Counted from the first letter of the stretch, positions 16,940-26,592 are shown. The stretch is DNA of 64,000 nucleotides from Hyphococcus aureus (GCF_042643165.1 NZ_JBHRSH010000002.1:744001-808000); one strand, 5' to 3'. Translations and numbers: made by a program. The notes: generated from the sequence alone by a model not told the origin.

Positions 16940-19093
16940 CTAGCGCAGATCGCGCTCGCCGCCCCACAGACGCCAGCGGCGCGGCTTGGGATCTTCCTCA
17001 TCATCGTCTGCGCCGGCGAATGACGGCTGGAACGCCTGCTTGTCGTCCAGCGTTTCTGTGGCCGCGTCGTCATTCTCAGGCTCGGCTGCCGCTTCAACCG
17101 GCGCGGCATGATCGGCGCTGTCCTGCGGTGTCACGTCATCCTGCTGCCCGCCGCTAAACCCGGCCGCTGGTTCAGGCTCGTTTTCGACCGGCGTTTCATC
17201 CATTTCGGATTCAACAGAAACCGGTTTGCCGAAAGCATAGCCCTGACCGTAAGCGCAGCCGATCTGGCGAGCCTTCGATGATGCTGCTTTGGACTCAACG
17301 CCTTCAAGGATGACCTTAAGGCCGAGATCCTTGCCGAGGCTGGCGAGAGACGCGACGATTTTCGAGCCGTCGCCGCCGGATTCGATATCCGTAGCAAAAG
17401 ACTTATCGATCTTGAGATAATCAAAGTCGTATTTGCGCAAATTCGACAGGCAGGTGAAGCCGGCCCCGAAATCGTCAAAAGCGAGCGCCACGCCGCTGTT
17501 TTTCAGATTGCGAAAGACTTCGCCCGCAAGTTTGGCGTCAGTGACCGCATCGGCTTCCGTCAGTTCAAGCACCAGCGCTTTCTTCGGCAACTGATAGGTC
17601 GAAACCGCCGCGCGCACAGCCTCAAGGAAAGACGAGTCGCGCATCTGTCCCCAGGAAACATTCATGGCGACGAACAGATCTTTGCGTTTCTCTTTTTTCA
17701 AGGCGTCGGACAGAAACGCCGCCGCCTGATTGAGCATGGTTTCGGCAAGCGCCCCGCCCTCGCCGATGCGCTCAGCCGCGCGCACGAAACGCTCCGGGCC
17801 TTCCTCTGCTCCAGCTTCCTGACCGCGCCAGCGCGCAAGCGCTTCATAACCGGCGATCTTCTCATTATCGAGAGAAACGATCGGCTGGAAAGCGGCGACG
17901 ATATCGCCATTGGCCAGCGCCGCGGAAAGCTTCGCTGTCATGGGATCGGCGGACGGCACCACCGCAGCGGTCGTCGCCGAGCGCAGGCGCTCTTCATTGA
18001 CGCCGTTGCCCCCGGCGGAAATGCTTTCCACAAAAGCGACGATGCGCTCAATGGCGCCGGACTGTTCATCCGCCGCCCGAGCGCCGCGCACGCGCATGGT
18101 GCGGCCGTCATAAAGTTTCAGGGATACGTCGAACGGACCATCCACCGGCGAGAGAAGTTCGGAATCGAACCGCGCCGCGTCATCGGGATGGATGAAATTG
18201 CGCAAGGCGTCCGGCGTGAATGGCGCATCGGAATCGGCGCCGAGAAGCGACGGCAGCGATTGGGTCTGATCCACCGAGTCAGGGCTCCAGTCCCAGATGC
18301 CAACGCCTGAATAATCGAGGACGCGGGCGATTTGGCTGTCGAGGACAATCTCGGCGCGCTCACGCTGGCTGCGCACTTCACGCTGGCGCGACGGCGCGTC
18401 GTGGGAGGTGCGGATGCCGAAATCCATCGGCTGCGCTGGACCCGCCATTTGCGAGGCGCCGGTTTCCGTCAACGCAACAATGCTGGCGGCGAGAATGCCA
18501 AGGGTGAAGAGACCATGAGAAGCGAAAGCGGCAAGCGCCGAGCCCTCAGCGGCGAAAACGCCAAGAAGCGGCGCCGAGGCGGCCATGATGACGCCGGGCA
18601 GAATAAGACGTGCGCCTGAATCGCCGCGCAGCGCCTGGGTCAGCGACAGGACAAAGGCGCCGCCGCCGACGCCCATCAGCGCCCAGCGCATCATTGGCGC
18701 AAGGTCGATGCGATCGAAGAAGTTGATGACGCCCATGCCGGCAATGACGAGCGCAAGCGTGAACATTACGCCGCCAAGCAGCGGGTTATAGCGCGCCGCG
18801 CCAACCGAGGCGGAAAGGAAAACAATCGCCGCCGCCGCAAACAGGGCCTGCATCATCACACCGGCCTCGGCGGGCAGAGAAGACATGAAGCCAAGCCAGG
18901 AGAGTTCCAGCGACGCGGCCGCGCCGACCATCAAAAGCGCGCAAACCGCAAGGCCGCTTCGGCGAATCGCCGCGTAACCTGCGAGAAAAGCCATGGCGAC
19001 AATAAAGGCGCCCGCCACTGCGCCGCGCATCAATTCGGCCTGCGCAAGCCCTGCAAATCCATCCGACAACCCGAAAACACCCACTGTCATCAT
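16940..19093 (-). CDS. Membrane-anchored PAS-EAL cyclic-di-GMP phosphodiesterase
   Basis: Predicted c-di-GMP phosphodiesterase of 717 residues. The N-terminal 210 residues form about seven hydrophobic segments. A PAS-like region follows (DYSGVGIWDWSPDSVDQTQS through IHPDDAARFDSELLSPVDG), then an EAL domain. Catalytic motifs look intact: EALARWRG, NVSWGQM, LELTEADAV, DDFGAGFTCL, YLKIDKSF, EGVE and YGQGYAFGKP, so an active enzyme is likely. The last about 100 residues are a low-complexity acidic tail (PENDDAATETLDDK...) ending in basic RRWRLWGGERDLR. The start is ATG 19093 with GGGG nine bases upstream; the frame extends to 19189. A GGDEF protein is encoded 27 kb away (46376-47101). Confidence 0.88.
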   Translation of the reverse strand: MMTVGVFGLSDGFAGLAQAELMRGAVAGAFIVAMAFLAGYAAIRRSGLAVCALLMVGAAASLELSWLGFMSSLPAEAGVMMQALFAAAAIVFLSASVGAARYNPLLGGVMFTLALVIAGMGVINFFDRIDLAPMMRWALMGVGGGAFVLSLTQALRGDSGARLILPGVIMAASAPLLGVFAAEGSALAAFASHGLFTLGILAASIVALTETGASQMAGPAQPMDFGIRTSHDAPSRQREVRSQRERAEIVLDSQIARVLDYSGVGIWDWSPDSVDQTQSLPSLLGADSDAPFTPDALRNFIHPDDAARFDSELLSPVDGPFDVSLKLYDGRTMRVRGARAADEQSGAIERIVAFVESISAGGNGVNEERLRSATTAAVVPSADPMTAKLSAALANGDIVAAFQPIVSLDNEKIAGYEALARWRGQEAGAEEGPERFVRAAERIGEGGALAETMLNQAAAFLSDALKKEKRKDLFVAMNVSWGQMRDSSFLEAVRAAVSTYQLPKKALVLELTEADAVTDAKLAGEVFRNLKNSGVALAFDDFGAGFTCLSNLRKYDFDYLKIDKSFATDIESGGDGSKIVASLASLGKDLGLKVILEGVESKAASSKARQIGCAYGQGYAFGKPVSVESEMDETPVENEPEPAAGFSGGQQDDVTPQDSADHAAPVEAAAEPENDDAATETLDDKQAFQPSFAGADDDEEDPKPRRWRLWGGERDLR

Positions 19094-19343
19094 AGTTTTC
19101 GCCCCGAACCCCTCGACTAAAGCTACGGCGCCGCAAAGCGGCAAGGATGAACGTCTCCCACAAGAAACGGGCCAAAGAGCATCGACCACCCCAAATCCGG
19201 TCGAGTTTCAACAGCCCGCCTTCCGCACTGCCTGAAACAGCGCGTATCGCCCTTTTGCATCTTCACGCGGGCGTGACATTATCGCAAGGGGCGGTCCGCG
19301 CCTTAGGGATAATTTTTCACTCCATTCACCGCAAAAAGCCTGA

Positions 19344-19955
19344 TTAGGACGGCGTTTGCGCGCTTGTTTGATAATCGGCGGCGGTCAGCGCGTAGATATA
19401 GTGATCGCGCCAGCCGCCATTGATCTTAAGATAATCGCGAGCGAGCCCTTCACGGGCGAATCCGCTGCGCTCCAGAAGTTTTTGCGACGCAATATTCTCG
19501 GGCTGGCACGCCGCGACGAGACGATTAAGGCCAAGACGCTCAAAAGCGTGGGTTTTCATCGCCGCAACAGCAGCGCCGCCATAGCCCTGGCGCGTATAAG
19601 GCGCGCCGATCCAGTAGCCGATTATGCCGGATCGGGACGCGCCATACCGGATATTGGTGAGCGTAGCCCCGCCCATCAGCGCATTGTCGCTCAGCCGGAA
19701 GGCCAGCAGGGACAATCCCCCGCCCCGCCTTGCATCACGCTCATAAGATCTCAGCCGGCGCTTGAACGCCGACAGCGTCGCCTGCTCAGCCGTCCAGCTT
19801 TCCTCCCACTCGGTCAGGTGCGCCCTGCTCTCTTCGCGCAGCGAAAGCCAGCCGGGATAATCCGCAACATTCCCACGGCGCAGCATCACCGGCTCATGGA
19901 CAAGAACAGGGTCGAAAGCGGGATTGGGCGGCGCAGAGGCGAACAGCATCCGCAT
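19344..19955 (-). CDS. GNAT acetyltransferase, RimJ/RimL type
   Basis: A 203-residue GCN5-related N-acetyltransferase resembling ribosomal-protein alanine acetyltransferases. Visible landmarks are VMLRRGNVADYPGWLSLREES at the front, IIGYWIGAPYTRQGYGGAAVAAM (the acetyl-CoA loop, here RQGYGGA), LNRLVAACQPENIASQKLLERSGF and a terminal DHYIYALTAADY. The substrate is unknown: S5, S18 or another protein N-terminus are the family's usual targets. In many alphaproteobacteria a gene of this type follows the M16 peptidase and threonine synthase (recollection); here sthA and a VPLPA-CTERM gene intervene. The start is not strongly supported by a ribosome-binding site. Confidence 0.87.
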   Translation of the reverse strand: MRMLFASAPPNPAFDPVLVHEPVMLRRGNVADYPGWLSLREESRAHLTEWEESWTAEQATLSAFKRRLRSYERDARRGGGLSLLAFRLSDNALMGGATLTNIRYGASRSGIIGYWIGAPYTRQGYGGAAVAAMKTHAFERLGLNRLVAACQPENIASQKLLERSGFAREGLARDYLKINGGWRDHYIYALTAADYQTSAQTPS

Positions 19956-20027
19956 GTTATAACGTGAAGCGCCGTTTTGAGGAGGGCCCCGAATGGAAAA
20001 CGGCCTCCACCGGTCTTTCAGTCAGGA

Positions 20028-21497
20028 CTATGCCCGCTTCAACCCGGCTTCGATATCTTCGACCATCCTGTGAGGCTCGGGCTTTTCGTCCGCCGCCTTG
20101 ACCGCTTGCGGCATCCGGTTGAAGGCGTCGAGCGCAGCGACCTTGTAGGCTTCTGCAAGGGTCGGATAGTTGAACGCGTTCTTGACGAAGTAATCAAGAC
20201 CGCCGCCAAGATTGAGCACCGCCTGACCGATATGGATCAGCTCGGTGGCGCCTTCTCCGACGATATGACAGCCCAGCAGCTTACGAGTCTTCAGGCTGAA
20301 CAGCATTTTCAGCATGCCGTTATTGAGGCCCATAATGTGACCGCGTGAGGTCTCGCGAAAACGCGCGACGCCGCATTCATAGGGAATGCCTTTTTCGATC
20401 ACTTCTTCTTCGGTCAGGCCCACCGTCGAAATTTCCGGCACGGCGTAAATTCCGTAAGGAAAAAACTCAGGCGGCTTGTGCGCTTTTTCTTCAAAGGCGT
20501 GGCAGGCGGCGATGCGCCCCTGCTCCATGGAGGTGGACGCAAGGCTCGGAAAACCGATCACATCGCCGGCGGCGTAAATGTGCGGGACTTCCGTCTGAAA
20601 GGTTTTCGGATCGACCTTCAAGCGTCCGCGATGGTCTACGCTCAATCCGCAGGCATCAAGATTCAGGCTATTGGTTGCGCCCATGCGGCCCGCCGCAAAG
20701 AGCACAATGTGAGAGCGCACAACGCGTCCATTTTCGAGGATGATTTCACAGCGTTCAGACGTCGGGCTGCGCTTGATCTCGGCCGCCTGCGATCCGAAAC
20801 GCAATTGCACGCCGCGGTCGCGAAGCTGGTGGGTCAGATCGGCGACAAGTTCACGGTCAATGAAATCGAGCATCTTGTGCCGCGGTTCGATCAGCGTCAC
20901 CGGCACATCAAGCGCCGAAAAGATCGTGGCGTATTCGATGCCGATAACGCCCGCGCCAATGACGGCGAGCGATTTCGGCATCGCCGTAAGGTCCAGGATT
21001 TCATCGCTGTCGAGGACGCATTTTCCATCAAACGGCACATAATCCGGGCGGAAAGGAATGGTCCCGACACAGATCAAAAACCGATCCGCAGTAATGTCCG
21101 TGGTCTCGCCGCTTTCTTTGTGGACAGTGATCGTCTTGCGATCCTTGAAGCGCGCTTCGCCCTTCAGGGTCGAAACCTGGTTGCGCGCAAACTGATGTTC
21201 GAGAACCTCGACCTCATGGGTCAGGGTCATGCGCAAGCGCGCGTTCAGATCATCAGCGGTAATATCCTGTTTGACGCGATAGGAGCGCCCGTAAAAACCG
21301 CGCTCGCGCCAGCCTGAAAGGTTCAGCGCCGTTTCGCGCAGAGTCTTTGACGGGATCGTGCCCGTGTGCACGGAAACGCCGCCGACACGCCGTCCGCGCT
21401 CAACAACCAGCACCGACTTGCCGAATTTCGCCGCTTGAATGGCTGCGCGACGGCCCGCAGGGCCGCTGCCGATCACAATCAGATCGTAATCACTCAT
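20028..21497 (-). CDS. sthA: Soluble pyridine nucleotide transhydrogenase
   Basis: An FAD enzyme exchanging hydride between NADPH and NAD+, mainly reoxidising excess NADPH in the cytosol. The 489-residue protein has the Rossmann GSGPAGRRAAIQAAK at the N-terminus, HTGTIPSKTLRE, a second dinucleotide motif VIGAGVIGIEYATI, YAAGDVIGFPSLAS and the C-terminal dimer domain. The redox Cys pair of lipoamide dehydrogenases is absent: GGVSVHTGTIPSK has no Cys, and SthA enzymes do not use a disulfide. The membrane transhydrogenase pntAA-pntAB-pntB is also in this window, so the cell holds both NADPH-consuming and NADPH-producing systems. Confidence 0.9.
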   Translation of the reverse strand: MSDYDLIVIGSGPAGRRAAIQAAKFGKSVLVVERGRRVGGVSVHTGTIPSKTLRETALNLSGWRERGFYGRSYRVKQDITADDLNARLRMTLTHEVEVLEHQFARNQVSTLKGEARFKDRKTITVHKESGETTDITADRFLICVGTIPFRPDYVPFDGKCVLDSDEILDLTAMPKSLAVIGAGVIGIEYATIFSALDVPVTLIEPRHKMLDFIDRELVADLTHQLRDRGVQLRFGSQAAEIKRSPTSERCEIILENGRVVRSHIVLFAAGRMGATNSLNLDACGLSVDHRGRLKVDPKTFQTEVPHIYAAGDVIGFPSLASTSMEQGRIAACHAFEEKAHKPPEFFPYGIYAVPEISTVGLTEEEVIEKGIPYECGVARFRETSRGHIMGLNNGMLKMLFSLKTRKLLGCHIVGEGATELIHIGQAVLNLGGGLDYFVKNAFNYPTLAEAYKVAALDAFNRMPQAVKAADEKPEPHRMVEDIEAGLKRA

Positions 21498-21636
21498 CAG
21501 TTACTTACCCGCAGTTGCCCCCCCGGCATTCGCGGATGAGAGGTAACACTTACTACCTAAAAATAAGTGACCAAACGGACGGATAAGTTTACGAGAGGTT
21601 AAGGCCCGACGCCTTGCCCGGCGCAGTCATTGAGGT

Positions 21637-21658
21637 CGCGCATGAACATTCATGCGCG
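21637..21658. repeat. Perfect 10-bp inverted repeat between sthA and the VPLPA-CTERM gene
   Basis: CGCGCATGAA and TTCATGCGCG are separated by CA. There is no T run, so an intrinsic terminator is unlikely. It lies 140 bases upstream of sthA and 31 bases downstream of the VPLPA-CTERM gene, and could be an operator or an mRNA 3' hairpin. Confidence 0.5.
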
Positions 21659-21688
21659 CGCCTGTCAGCGATTATCAGCTTAACCCTT

Positions 21689-22282
21689 TTAAGCAGCTTT
21701 GCGTTTACGGCGCAGAAATCCGGCGCCGCCCATCAACGCGGCCGCAAATAATGGCGTCGCCGCAGGCAACGGCACGTCGCTAACGCTGTCGTCATAGACA
21801 TCCAACCGCAGCGAATAGCTTTCTTCTGTCCAAATCCCGTCATTATTGGGATCGCTCCCGGGGGAGACGAAGCTGGCGATAACGGTCAGCACTAAACGGC
21901 TGATCGTGAAGCCTTGAAAATCAATCCCGCTTGCCCCTGTGAAATCGTCGAAAAACCAATAAGATTCAACTTGACCGAACGCGCCCCCGCCAGAACGAAA
22001 CTGCATTCTGTCATTTACACCATTGGTAAGCAGGCCTACCGCAAAATCAAAATCCGATCCTGACGTTAACTCAAAGACAGTCGTCCCTTCGCCGACAAGG
22101 CCGCCAATAAATGTTTGAGGCTGTTCCACGCCAGGCAGATAATAGCCTATACTTGCAGGACCTTCTGAATATATTGCCGCGCCGCCGCCGCCGCTAACCG
22201 TGGTCGCCGAACCGATCAGCGCCGCTTGCGCGCCAGATGCGGTTGCAAGCATGAACGCAATAGCCGTAATAAATTTTCTCAT
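21689..22282 (-). CDS. Secreted protein with VPLPA-CTERM (PEP-CTERM-like) sorting signal
   Basis: A 197-residue exported protein of unknown function. It has a signal peptide cleaved after AQA near residue 20, a Gly/Ser-rich beta-type body, and a C-terminal tripartite signal: VPLPAATPLF, a hydrophobic stretch (AAALMGGAGFL) and a basic tail RRKRKAA. This is the exosortase recognition pattern, so the protein should be trimmed and displayed on or released from the surface. No exosortase gene is in the window. PSDPNNDG-like acidic turns in the middle may bind calcium, a guess from composition. It is monocistronic, with 170 bases of AT-richer DNA upstream. Confidence 0.85.
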   Translation of the reverse strand: MRKFITAIAFMLATASGAQAALIGSATTVSGGGGAAIYSEGPASIGYYLPGVEQPQTFIGGLVGEGTTVFELTSGSDFDFAVGLLTNGVNDRMQFRSGGGAFGQVESYWFFDDFTGASGIDFQGFTISRLVLTVIASFVSPGSDPNNDGIWTEESYSLRLDVYDDSVSDVPLPAATPLFAAALMGGAGFLRRKRKAA

Positions 22283-22454
22283 TAACCCCTGTCGCCCCTT
22301 ATAAACCTTCAGGGCACACGGGTACGGTCAACCTGTGCAAAGGTCAAGCAAAGGGCGAATAAAGCAATCAAGGGTTGTCCGCATTCACGTAGCTTCATCT
22401 GAAAATGTCGTACGCTGAAAATTTTTCGCTTGCTTTCGTCTTCAGCGCGAATGG

Positions 22455-23696
22455 TTAAAATAGCTTCGCCACCGCCGCATCATTGCACGGACCCACAATC
22501 GACAGGGCGCAAGGCCCGGCGAGCGCGCGTTTCGCGCAACGCTGCATATCGGCGATGGTGACCGCATCGATCCGCGTCAGGATTTCATCGGCGCTCATCA
22601 GCGCTCCAAATGTAAACAACTGCCCTGACGCCGCCTCGATCCGGTTGGCCGGACTTTCCAGGCCCATCATCAGGGAAGATCGCAACAGCGTCTTGCCGCG
22701 CGCCACCTCTTCATCGGTCATCGCCTCAGCAGTCGCCTCCATTTCGTCCCGGATGATGGTCGCCGCTTCGGGAATATGGCTGGCTTCGGCGTTCACATAG
22801 GCGCCCAGAAGACCGGACTGTTCGAAGCCGTCAGCGAAAGCGTAGACCGAATAGGCGAGCCCGCGATCCTCACGGATTTTCTGAAAGAGACGCGAAGACA
22901 TGCCGCCGCCGAGCACATCGGCGTAAAGACGAGTTGCGAAAAAGTCCTCATCGCCCGAGGCGACGCCTGGAAACGCAATAGCTAGATGCGTCTGTTCGAT
23001 ACGCCGTTCATCATGCAGCAATCCGCCCACAAAGCGAGGCGGCGTTCGGTCTGCGCCGGCGTCCCCAGCGGAAAAGCCGGAAAAATGCGTTTCGACAATC
23101 TTCAACAACGCGTCTTCGTCAATAGCGCCGGACGCGGCGACAATCATATCTTCAGGCCGGTAACAGCGTGTCATGAACCCGCGCAAGCTTGCAGGTTTTT
23201 GGGCTCGCACACTTTCAGGCGTGCCGAGGATCGGACGTCCCAAAGGGTGCGCCCCCCAGGCCGCCTCGGTAAGCCGTTCAAAGACGACATCGTCGGGCGT
23301 GTCGGCGGCCTCGCCGATTTCCTGCACGACAACCTCGTGCTCTTTCGTCAACTCGATTTCGTCAAATAGCGGATTGGCGAGAATGTCGGATAAAAGCCCA
23401 GCGCCAAGCGCCAGATCGTCTTCCATGATGCGGGCGTAGTAGCCCGTGCGCTGATGGCTGGTCGCCGCATTCAGGTAACCACCGACGCCCTCAATCTCTT
23501 CGGCGATCGCTAACGCGGAGCGCGTCTTCGTTCCCTTGAACGCCATATGCTCAAGCAGATGTGCGACACCATGCTCTTCCGGCGTTTCATCGACCGAGCC
23601 GGCTTTCACCCAGACGCCGAGCGCCGCCGTTTTCAATCCCGGCATCGGATCGGCGACGACGCGCACGCCGTTTTTCAAAGTGTGAATGCTGGCCAT
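22455..23696 (-). CDS. M16-family zinc peptidase (pitrilysin / processing-peptidase-like)
   Basis: A 413-residue zinc protease related to mitochondrial processing peptidase beta subunit. The inverted zinc motif HLLEH is at about residues 46-50 (HLLEHMAFKGTKTRS), with a downstream acidic ligand in the KEHEVVVQEIGEAADTPDD region. The C-terminal half carries the usual GGGMSSRLFQKIREDRGLAYSVYA. There is no signal peptide, so it is cytosolic. The ATG overlaps the thrC stop by one base (TGATG), giving a tight thrC-M16 operon that is common in alphaproteobacteria. Substrate unknown. Confidence 0.93.
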   Translation of the reverse strand: MASIHTLKNGVRVVADPMPGLKTAALGVWVKAGSVDETPEEHGVAHLLEHMAFKGTKTRSALAIAEEIEGVGGYLNAATSHQRTGYYARIMEDDLALGAGLLSDILANPLFDEIELTKEHEVVVQEIGEAADTPDDVVFERLTEAAWGAHPLGRPILGTPESVRAQKPASLRGFMTRCYRPEDMIVAASGAIDEDALLKIVETHFSGFSAGDAGADRTPPRFVGGLLHDERRIEQTHLAIAFPGVASGDEDFFATRLYADVLGGGMSSRLFQKIREDRGLAYSVYAFADGFEQSGLLGAYVNAEASHIPEAATIIRDEMEATAEAMTDEEVARGKTLLRSSLMMGLESPANRIEAASGQLFTFGALMSADEILTRIDAVTIADMQRCAKRALAGPCALSIVGPCNDAAVAKLF

Positions 23697-25096
23697 CAGT
23701 TTGCAAACGCATCGCTGATAAGCGTTTTCACGGCTTGCGGCTCTGCGAGCGCATATTCCATCTTCTCCGGCCGGTCGAAAAGGTCGGCGTAGAAATCTGG
23801 GAGCGCCGGCGTCTCGCCCGTCGCGTCTTTAACCGCTTCGGGGAATTTCGCAGGATGGGCTGTCGAGAGCGTCACGATCTTGCCAGACAAGGCGCCACTC
23901 TCACGGAAACGGATCGCCGCCGCGCGGCCCACCGCCGTATGCGGATCGATAAGGGCGCCCGTCTCTTTATGGTGGCGCGCGATTTCGCTGAGCGTTTCCT
24001 CCATGGAGACCGCATCGGAAACGAAGTCCTCGCGGATCGCCGCCAGTGTTTCCTCGTCGATCTTCATGCCTTTGTTATTGGCGAAGCTTTCCATGGTTTC
24101 GCGCAAGGCGTTCGCATCGCGGTTCTTGGCTTCAAATAAAAGCCGCTCGAAATTGCTCGCCACCTGGATATCCATGGAGGGCGACGCCGTGGGTTTTACG
24201 GATGAAGGCGTGTAGTCGCCATGGGCAATCGCGCGATGGAGAATATCGTTGGCGTTGGCGGCGACGCCGAGTTTCGCGATGGGAAGGCCCATGCGTTTTG
24301 CCGCATAACCGGCGAAAACATCCCCGAAATTGCCGGTAGGCACGACGAAGTTCACCGCCTCATCACCGTCGGCGATCTGCGCCCAGGCGGTGAAATAATA
24401 AACCGTCTGCGCCGCAAGCCGCGCCCAGTTGATAGAGTTGACGCCCGACAAACGCACATCGCGCACAAAGGCGTCATCGGCAAACAGGGTTTTCACAATC
24501 GCCTGGCAGTCATCGAACGAGCCTTTGATGGCGATATTCATGACATTGGGCGCAATAACAGAGGTCATCATCCGCTGCTGCACGGCGGAGACGCGTCCCT
24601 CCGGGTGCAACACAACCACGTTGACGCGCGCGCAGGATTTCAGCGCTTCAATCGCCGCCGATCCAGTATCACCCGAAGTCGCCGCAATGATTGTCAGGCG
24701 CCGGTCGCTCCGTTCAAGCGCCGCATCGAAAAGCCGCCCGAGGATTTGCATTGCAAAATCCTTGAAGGCGAGCGTGGGCCCGTGAAACAGCTCAAGCATC
24801 CAGTCTTCAGGCCCGAGCTTAACCAGCGGGGCCACACGATCATCCGTGAACGTCCCGTAAGCGTCGGCCGCCATCGTGGAGAGTTCGTCTATTGTGAAAC
24901 TCTCTCCGGCGAACAGCGATAGGATTTCCGCCGCTGCTTGCGCATAGGGAAGCTGGCCGATGCGGCGCGCGTCCTGCGGCGAAATCTGCGGCCAGCTTTC
25001 AGGCATATAAAGCCCGCCGTCCGGCGCCAGCCCGGCGAGCAATGCGCCTTCAAAATCAACGGCGGAGCATCCGCCTCGGGTGGAAATGTATTTCAT
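23696..25096 (-). CDS. thrC: Threonine synthase
   Basis: Converts O-phosphohomoserine to threonine with PLP in the cytosol. The 466-residue protein opens with MKYISTRGG and carries the PLP lysine in HGPTLAFKDFAMQ (about Lys112), ATSGDTGSAAIEAL, and the phosphate-binding PTGNFGDVFAGY near 250. Length matches the bacterial/fungal-type enzyme. It is first in an operon with the M16 peptidase (one-base overlap) and starts 15 bases after the end of the upstream SMP-30-like gene, which may belong to the same transcript. Confidence 0.96.
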   Translation of the reverse strand: MKYISTRGGCSAVDFEGALLAGLAPDGGLYMPESWPQISPQDARRIGQLPYAQAAAEILSLFAGESFTIDELSTMAADAYGTFTDDRVAPLVKLGPEDWMLELFHGPTLAFKDFAMQILGRLFDAALERSDRRLTIIAATSGDTGSAAIEALKSCARVNVVVLHPEGRVSAVQQRMMTSVIAPNVMNIAIKGSFDDCQAIVKTLFADDAFVRDVRLSGVNSINWARLAAQTVYYFTAWAQIADGDEAVNFVVPTGNFGDVFAGYAAKRMGLPIAKLGVAANANDILHRAIAHGDYTPSSVKPTASPSMDIQVASNFERLLFEAKNRDANALRETMESFANNKGMKIDEETLAAIREDFVSDAVSMEETLSEIARHHKETGALIDPHTAVGRAAAIRFRESGALSGKIVTLSTAHPAKFPEAVKDATGETPALPDFYADLFDRPEKMEYALAEPQAVKTLISDAFAN

Positions 25097-25111
25097 GGGT
25101 GACTTCTAGGC

Positions 25112-26161
25112 TTATCGCACACTGGGCGGCAATTCGCAGAACAGGAATTTTTCTTCGTAAAGCGCGCCGATTAGAAGCTTGTTTCTCACCCGGGCGGCGA
25201 CAGTGACAGCGGACTGTTCGCCGCCGTCATTGCGATAGACCGTATGCGCTGCGCCGTCCGGACCGATGCGCAGGACTTCGGACGGGGCGGTGGCGTCTGC
25301 GTCACGGGCGAGACGCGGCACAGCGAGCGGCTTTGGCAAGGCGCCGACCCAGACCGCGCCTGCGCCATCAACATTGATATTGTCCGGCGAGGCGCCGAGC
25401 GGAATGGTTCCGGAAAGCGCCAGAACACCGGTCGCCGGGTCACGCTCATAAATTTTAAGCGCATTCCCCGCTGTCTCGGCGGCGTAAAGGCTCAGGCCGT
25501 CTTTGGACAGGGCGAGCCCGTTTGCGAAACGCAAGCCCTCCGCCGCCACCCGCCAGACATCGCCGTCCACATATAAAATCTCGCCGGAGCCGATATTCAT
25601 GAGGAAATGAAGGTCGGCGATCGGCGCATTGCGTCCAGGCCGCACATCATTGGTTACGTAAAACTGGCGCGGCCCCACCGCGACGACATTATTGGGACTG
25701 GTCAGCCGCCGCTCCGCAAAGGTCTCCAGATGATTGAGGTCGCCATTTTCCGCGACCTCATAGAGCTCCACCGCATTCGCCGCCTCATTGACGACGAACA
25801 GGCGGCGGGTCTCTCCCTCTTCGAAATAGCTGAGCCCATAGGGACGGAACGCCTCTGGGACGCCGCCGGTGCGATCGCGCCAGCCGGATGCGGAAAGGGG
25901 ATCATCGACATTGAAGACATGAATCGCGCCCCTCACCCCGTCGGGCGCGCCGACGCGGCGATCCAGCGAGGAGATAAAAGCGCGGCTTCCAGCCTCGTCG
26001 ACCTCAATATCCTCGGGGCCGGCGATGCCTTTCACCGGCTCACACCGGGCGAGCGCCACCGGCTCCAGGGGAGCAAACTGGTTAAACTCTCGCAGACGAA
26101 GCCCCGCCGCGGCTCCTGCCCCCAGGAGAACGGCCAGCAAAATCAACCAGTAACGCATCAA
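25112..26161 (-). CDS. Membrane-anchored SMP-30/gluconolactonase-like beta-propeller
   Basis: A 349-residue protein with one N-terminal transmembrane helix (MMRYWLILLAVLLGAGAAAG) and a six-bladed propeller of the SMP-30/paraoxonase class. Typical pieces are GPEDIEVDEAGSRAFISSLD, LTSPNNVVAVGPRQFYVTND, FANGLALSKDGLSLYAAET and ASPDNINVDGAGAVWVG; the NN/ND acids would hold calcium. The likely activity is lactone or ester hydrolysis in the periplasm, substrate unknown. It sits upstream of thrC in the same direction. A second, lipidated SMP-30 protein is at 45278-46366. Confidence 0.82.
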   Translation of the reverse strand: MMRYWLILLAVLLGAGAAAGLRLREFNQFAPLEPVALARCEPVKGIAGPEDIEVDEAGSRAFISSLDRRVGAPDGVRGAIHVFNVDDPLSASGWRDRTGGVPEAFRPYGLSYFEEGETRRLFVVNEAANAVELYEVAENGDLNHLETFAERRLTSPNNVVAVGPRQFYVTNDVRPGRNAPIADLHFLMNIGSGEILYVDGDVWRVAAEGLRFANGLALSKDGLSLYAAETAGNALKIYERDPATGVLALSGTIPLGASPDNINVDGAGAVWVGALPKPLAVPRLARDADATAPSEVLRIGPDGAAHTVYRNDGGEQSAVTVAARVRNKLLIGALYEEKFLFCELPPSVR

Positions 26162-26285
26162 AACAGGGCCAATTCAGAGAACGGATACAAAGGGCTTAAG
26201 GGGCGACTTCAGGGTTGAAAGACCTTACCAAACCATAACATTGCACCTGCGAACATGCCAGCGAAGCTTTTCAAGGGCCCGGGGC

Positions 26286-26314
26286 TTGCGAACCGGCGCC
26301 GCGCCGAGTATATG
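26286..26314 (+). promoter_or_regulatory. Predicted sigma-70 promoter of rpmE
   Basis: TTGCGA at 26286-26291 and TATATG at 26309-26314 are spaced by 17 bases, giving an untranslated leader of about 47 bases before rpmE. By eye only. Confidence 0.5.
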
Positions 26315-26367
26315 CGCCGCTCTCATTTCAAAACTTAGCCGATTTGCCGCCCACAGGATCTGACGTC

Positions 26368-26592
26368 ATGAAAAAAGATATTCACCCGAACTACCACACG
26401 ATCAAGGTCGTGATGACGGACGGCTCTTCCTATGAGACTCGCTCCACCTATGGCGAGGCGGGCGCAACGCTGAACCTCGATATCGATCCGATCTCTCATC
26501 CGGCCTGGACCGGCGGTCCGGCGAAAATCGGCGAGCGCGGCCGGGTATCGAAATTCAACCAGAAATTCGGCTCCTTCGGCCTCAAGAAGTAA
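26368..26592 (+). CDS. rpmE: 50S ribosomal protein L31
   Basis: Small ribosomal subunit-bridging protein, 74 residues: MKKDIHPNYHTIKVVMTDGS, then the family's IDPISHPAWTGG and a basic end SKFNQKFGSFGLKK. No CxxC zinc pairs are present, so this is the zinc-free form usual in many alphaproteobacteria. The start is ATG 26368, with AGGA about ten bases upstream; a longer in-frame start at 26344 would add eight residues unlike L31. It has its own predicted promoter and terminator. Confidence 0.96.
   Translation: MKKDIHPNYHTIKVVMTDGSSYETRSTYGEAGATLNLDIDPISHPAWTGGPAKIGERGRVSKFNQKFGSFGLKK

Noticed and set aside
22455..23696. M16 peptidase as PqqL or insulinase
   Set aside because: At 413 residues with one HxxEH domain pair it matches the short processing-peptidase-like group linked to thrC, not the long pitrilysin type.
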